Assembly: GCF_003205205.1 (NCBI RefSeq)
Contig: NZ_QJRL01000010.1
Coordinates: 1-64,000 of the forward strand
DNA length: 64,000 nt
DNA from: Pseudomonas sp. LB-090624
GTDB taxonomy: Bacteria; Pseudomonadota; Gammaproteobacteria; Pseudomonadales; Pseudomonadaceae
Direction: 5' to 3'
Part shown: positions 63,241 to 64,000 of the stretch, piece by piece
How positions within the stretch are numbered: position 1 is the first letter of the stretch
How the letters are laid out: each line of letters begins with the position of its first letter
The notes under the pieces: model-generated
The model's input: only the letters and a program-made list of their open reading frames with translations
The model's database searches: none
Told to the model about the DNA's origin: nothing
Translations under genes and position numbers: made by a program

Positions 63241-64000
63241 TCAGTTGTCCAGCGCCACCCGCCCGGCAGCTTCGCGCTTGCGGTGCACCAGCAAGCCAGC
63301 CGCTACCACACCAATGCTCAGCAACGCAGTCGCGATGATCTCCGCACGGTGATCCTCACGCAGCGCCATCACCACCAGAATGGCAACGATGAAGGCAATC
63401 GTCGCCCAGGTCAGGCCTGGGAACAGCCACATCTTGAAGGTGATCTTCTCCCCACGCGCCTCACGCTGGGCGCGCATGCGCAGTTGCGATACGGCAATCA
63501 CCAGGTACACCAGCAGGGCAATGGCGCCGGAGCTGGCCAGCAGGAACTCGAACACCTGGGCCGGGGCCACGAAGTTGGCGAACACGCAAAGGAACGCCGC
63601 TGCGGTAGACAGCAGTACCGCCACATGCGGGGTCGCTGCCTTGGTGGTGCGCTGGGCGATGGCCGGCGCGTCGCCACGCTTGCTCAGCGAGAACAGCATG
63701 CGCGACGACGTGTAGAGCGCCGAGTTCAAGCAGCTGGTCACGGCAATCAGCACGACGATGTCGACGATCAGCTTGGCATTCGGCACGCCGATACGGCTGA
63801 GCACCGTCTGGTAGGAACCGGTTTCGGCCAGAGCCGGGTCGTTCCACGGCACCAGGGCCACGACCAGGAAGATCGACACCAGATAGAACAGGCAAATACG
63901 CCAGATCACCGAGTTGGTGGCGCGGCTGATCTGCTTGCCAGGGTCCTTCGACTCGGCAGCAGCGATGGTGACAATTTCGGTACCCATGAACGAGAACATG
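63241..64000 (-). CDS. gabP: Amino-acid permease, GabP-like, 3' part only
   Basis: About 252 C-terminal residues are visible; the gene continues beyond the window end, so the ATG at 63999 is internal. APC-superfamily pattern: MFSFMGTEIVTIAAAESKDP, ATNSVIWRICLFYLVSIFL, SCLNSALYTSSRMLFSLSKRGDAP, and further helices to a short basic tail. Best match from memory is the GABA permease group, but related amino-acid permeases share these blocks. Confidence 0.75.
   Translation of the reverse strand, partial: MFSFMGTEIVTIAAAESKDPGKQISRATNSVIWRICLFYLVSIFLVVALVPWNDPALAETGSYQTVLSRIGVPNAKLIVDIVVLIAVTSCLNSALYTSSRMLFSLSKRGDAPAIAQRTTKAATPHVAVLLSTAAAFLCVFANFVAPAQVFEFLLASSGAIALLVYLVIAVSQLRMRAQREARGEKITFKMWLFPGLTWATIAFIVAILVVMALREDHRAEIIATALLSIGVVAAGLLVHRKREAAGRVALDN

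Overview
The window looks like a chromosomal segment of a Pseudomonas putida-group bacterium. Evidence: high-GC coding throughout the core genes, P. putida-type REP elements (inverted pairs around CGCGGGCAAGCCCGC), and a gene order (gabP - yggX - mutY - asmA - his - cbcVWX - sdaB - gbdR ... cdh ... dgc ... gbc ... sox - purU - fdhA) that matches, from memory, the betaine/carnitine catabolic region of Pseudomonas. It is core chromosome into which a few foreign-looking low-GC genes have been inserted.

Layout. 1-3.9 kb: two tandem units, each made of a DUF2780 secreted-protein gene (the first a pseudogene) and an orphan Rhs-core ORF, separated by a duplicated scrap of the fdhA 3' end. 3.9-12.8 kb (minus strand): fdhA, purU, heterotetrameric sarcosine oxidase soxBDAG and glyA. 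13.1-18.7 kb: ltaE, two chemoreceptor genes (one resembling the purine receptor McpH) and a zapA/zapB-like pair. 18.7-23.1 kb: divergent gbcB/gbcA (glycine betaine demethylase), each side flanked by another orphan Rhs-core ORF; then a 650-bp gap with a DnaA-box cluster. 23.7-31.4 kb (minus): a dipeptidase-like gene, a DUF5943-type gene, dgcA, dgcB, etfA, etfB (dimethylglycine demethylation). 31.7-36.7 kb: a small secreted protein, cdhR, caiX, cdhC, cdhA, cdhB (carnitine to glycine betaine). 37.4-46.5 kb (minus): an iron-starvation ECF sigma/anti-sigma pair, a TonB-dependent transducer, an M16 lipoprotein peptidase and a fused ABC exporter/importer, resembling the Fus (YddB-PqqL-YddA) protein-piracy system. 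46.6-53 kb: gbdR, sdaB, cbcXWV. 53-56.1 kb: hisB-hisH-DUF2164-hisA-hisF. 56.3-64 kb: an OFA-type MFS transporter, asmA, mutY, yggX, tRNA-Phe, two hypothetical genes and the end of a gabP-like permease.

Together the metabolic genes describe one route: carnitine (CdhCAB, CaiX) and choline/betaine (CbcXWV) are imported and converted to glycine betaine; GbcAB, DgcAB-EtfAB and SoxBDAG remove the methyl groups in turn to give dimethylglycine, sarcosine and glycine; FdhA and PurU/GlyA handle the formaldehyde and folate one-carbon units; GlyA and SdaB carry glycine through serine to pyruvate; GbdR and CdhR are the inducer-sensing regulators.

The most unusual content is the set of four stand-alone Rhs 'tip' ORFs. 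All four point tail-to-tail at a core gene, all have unrelated C-termini (one with an F-box-like stretch), none has a visible immunity gene, and all share a 17-nt motif upstream that coincides with the end of homology between the two tandem copies. This looks like a dispersed cassette-like family.
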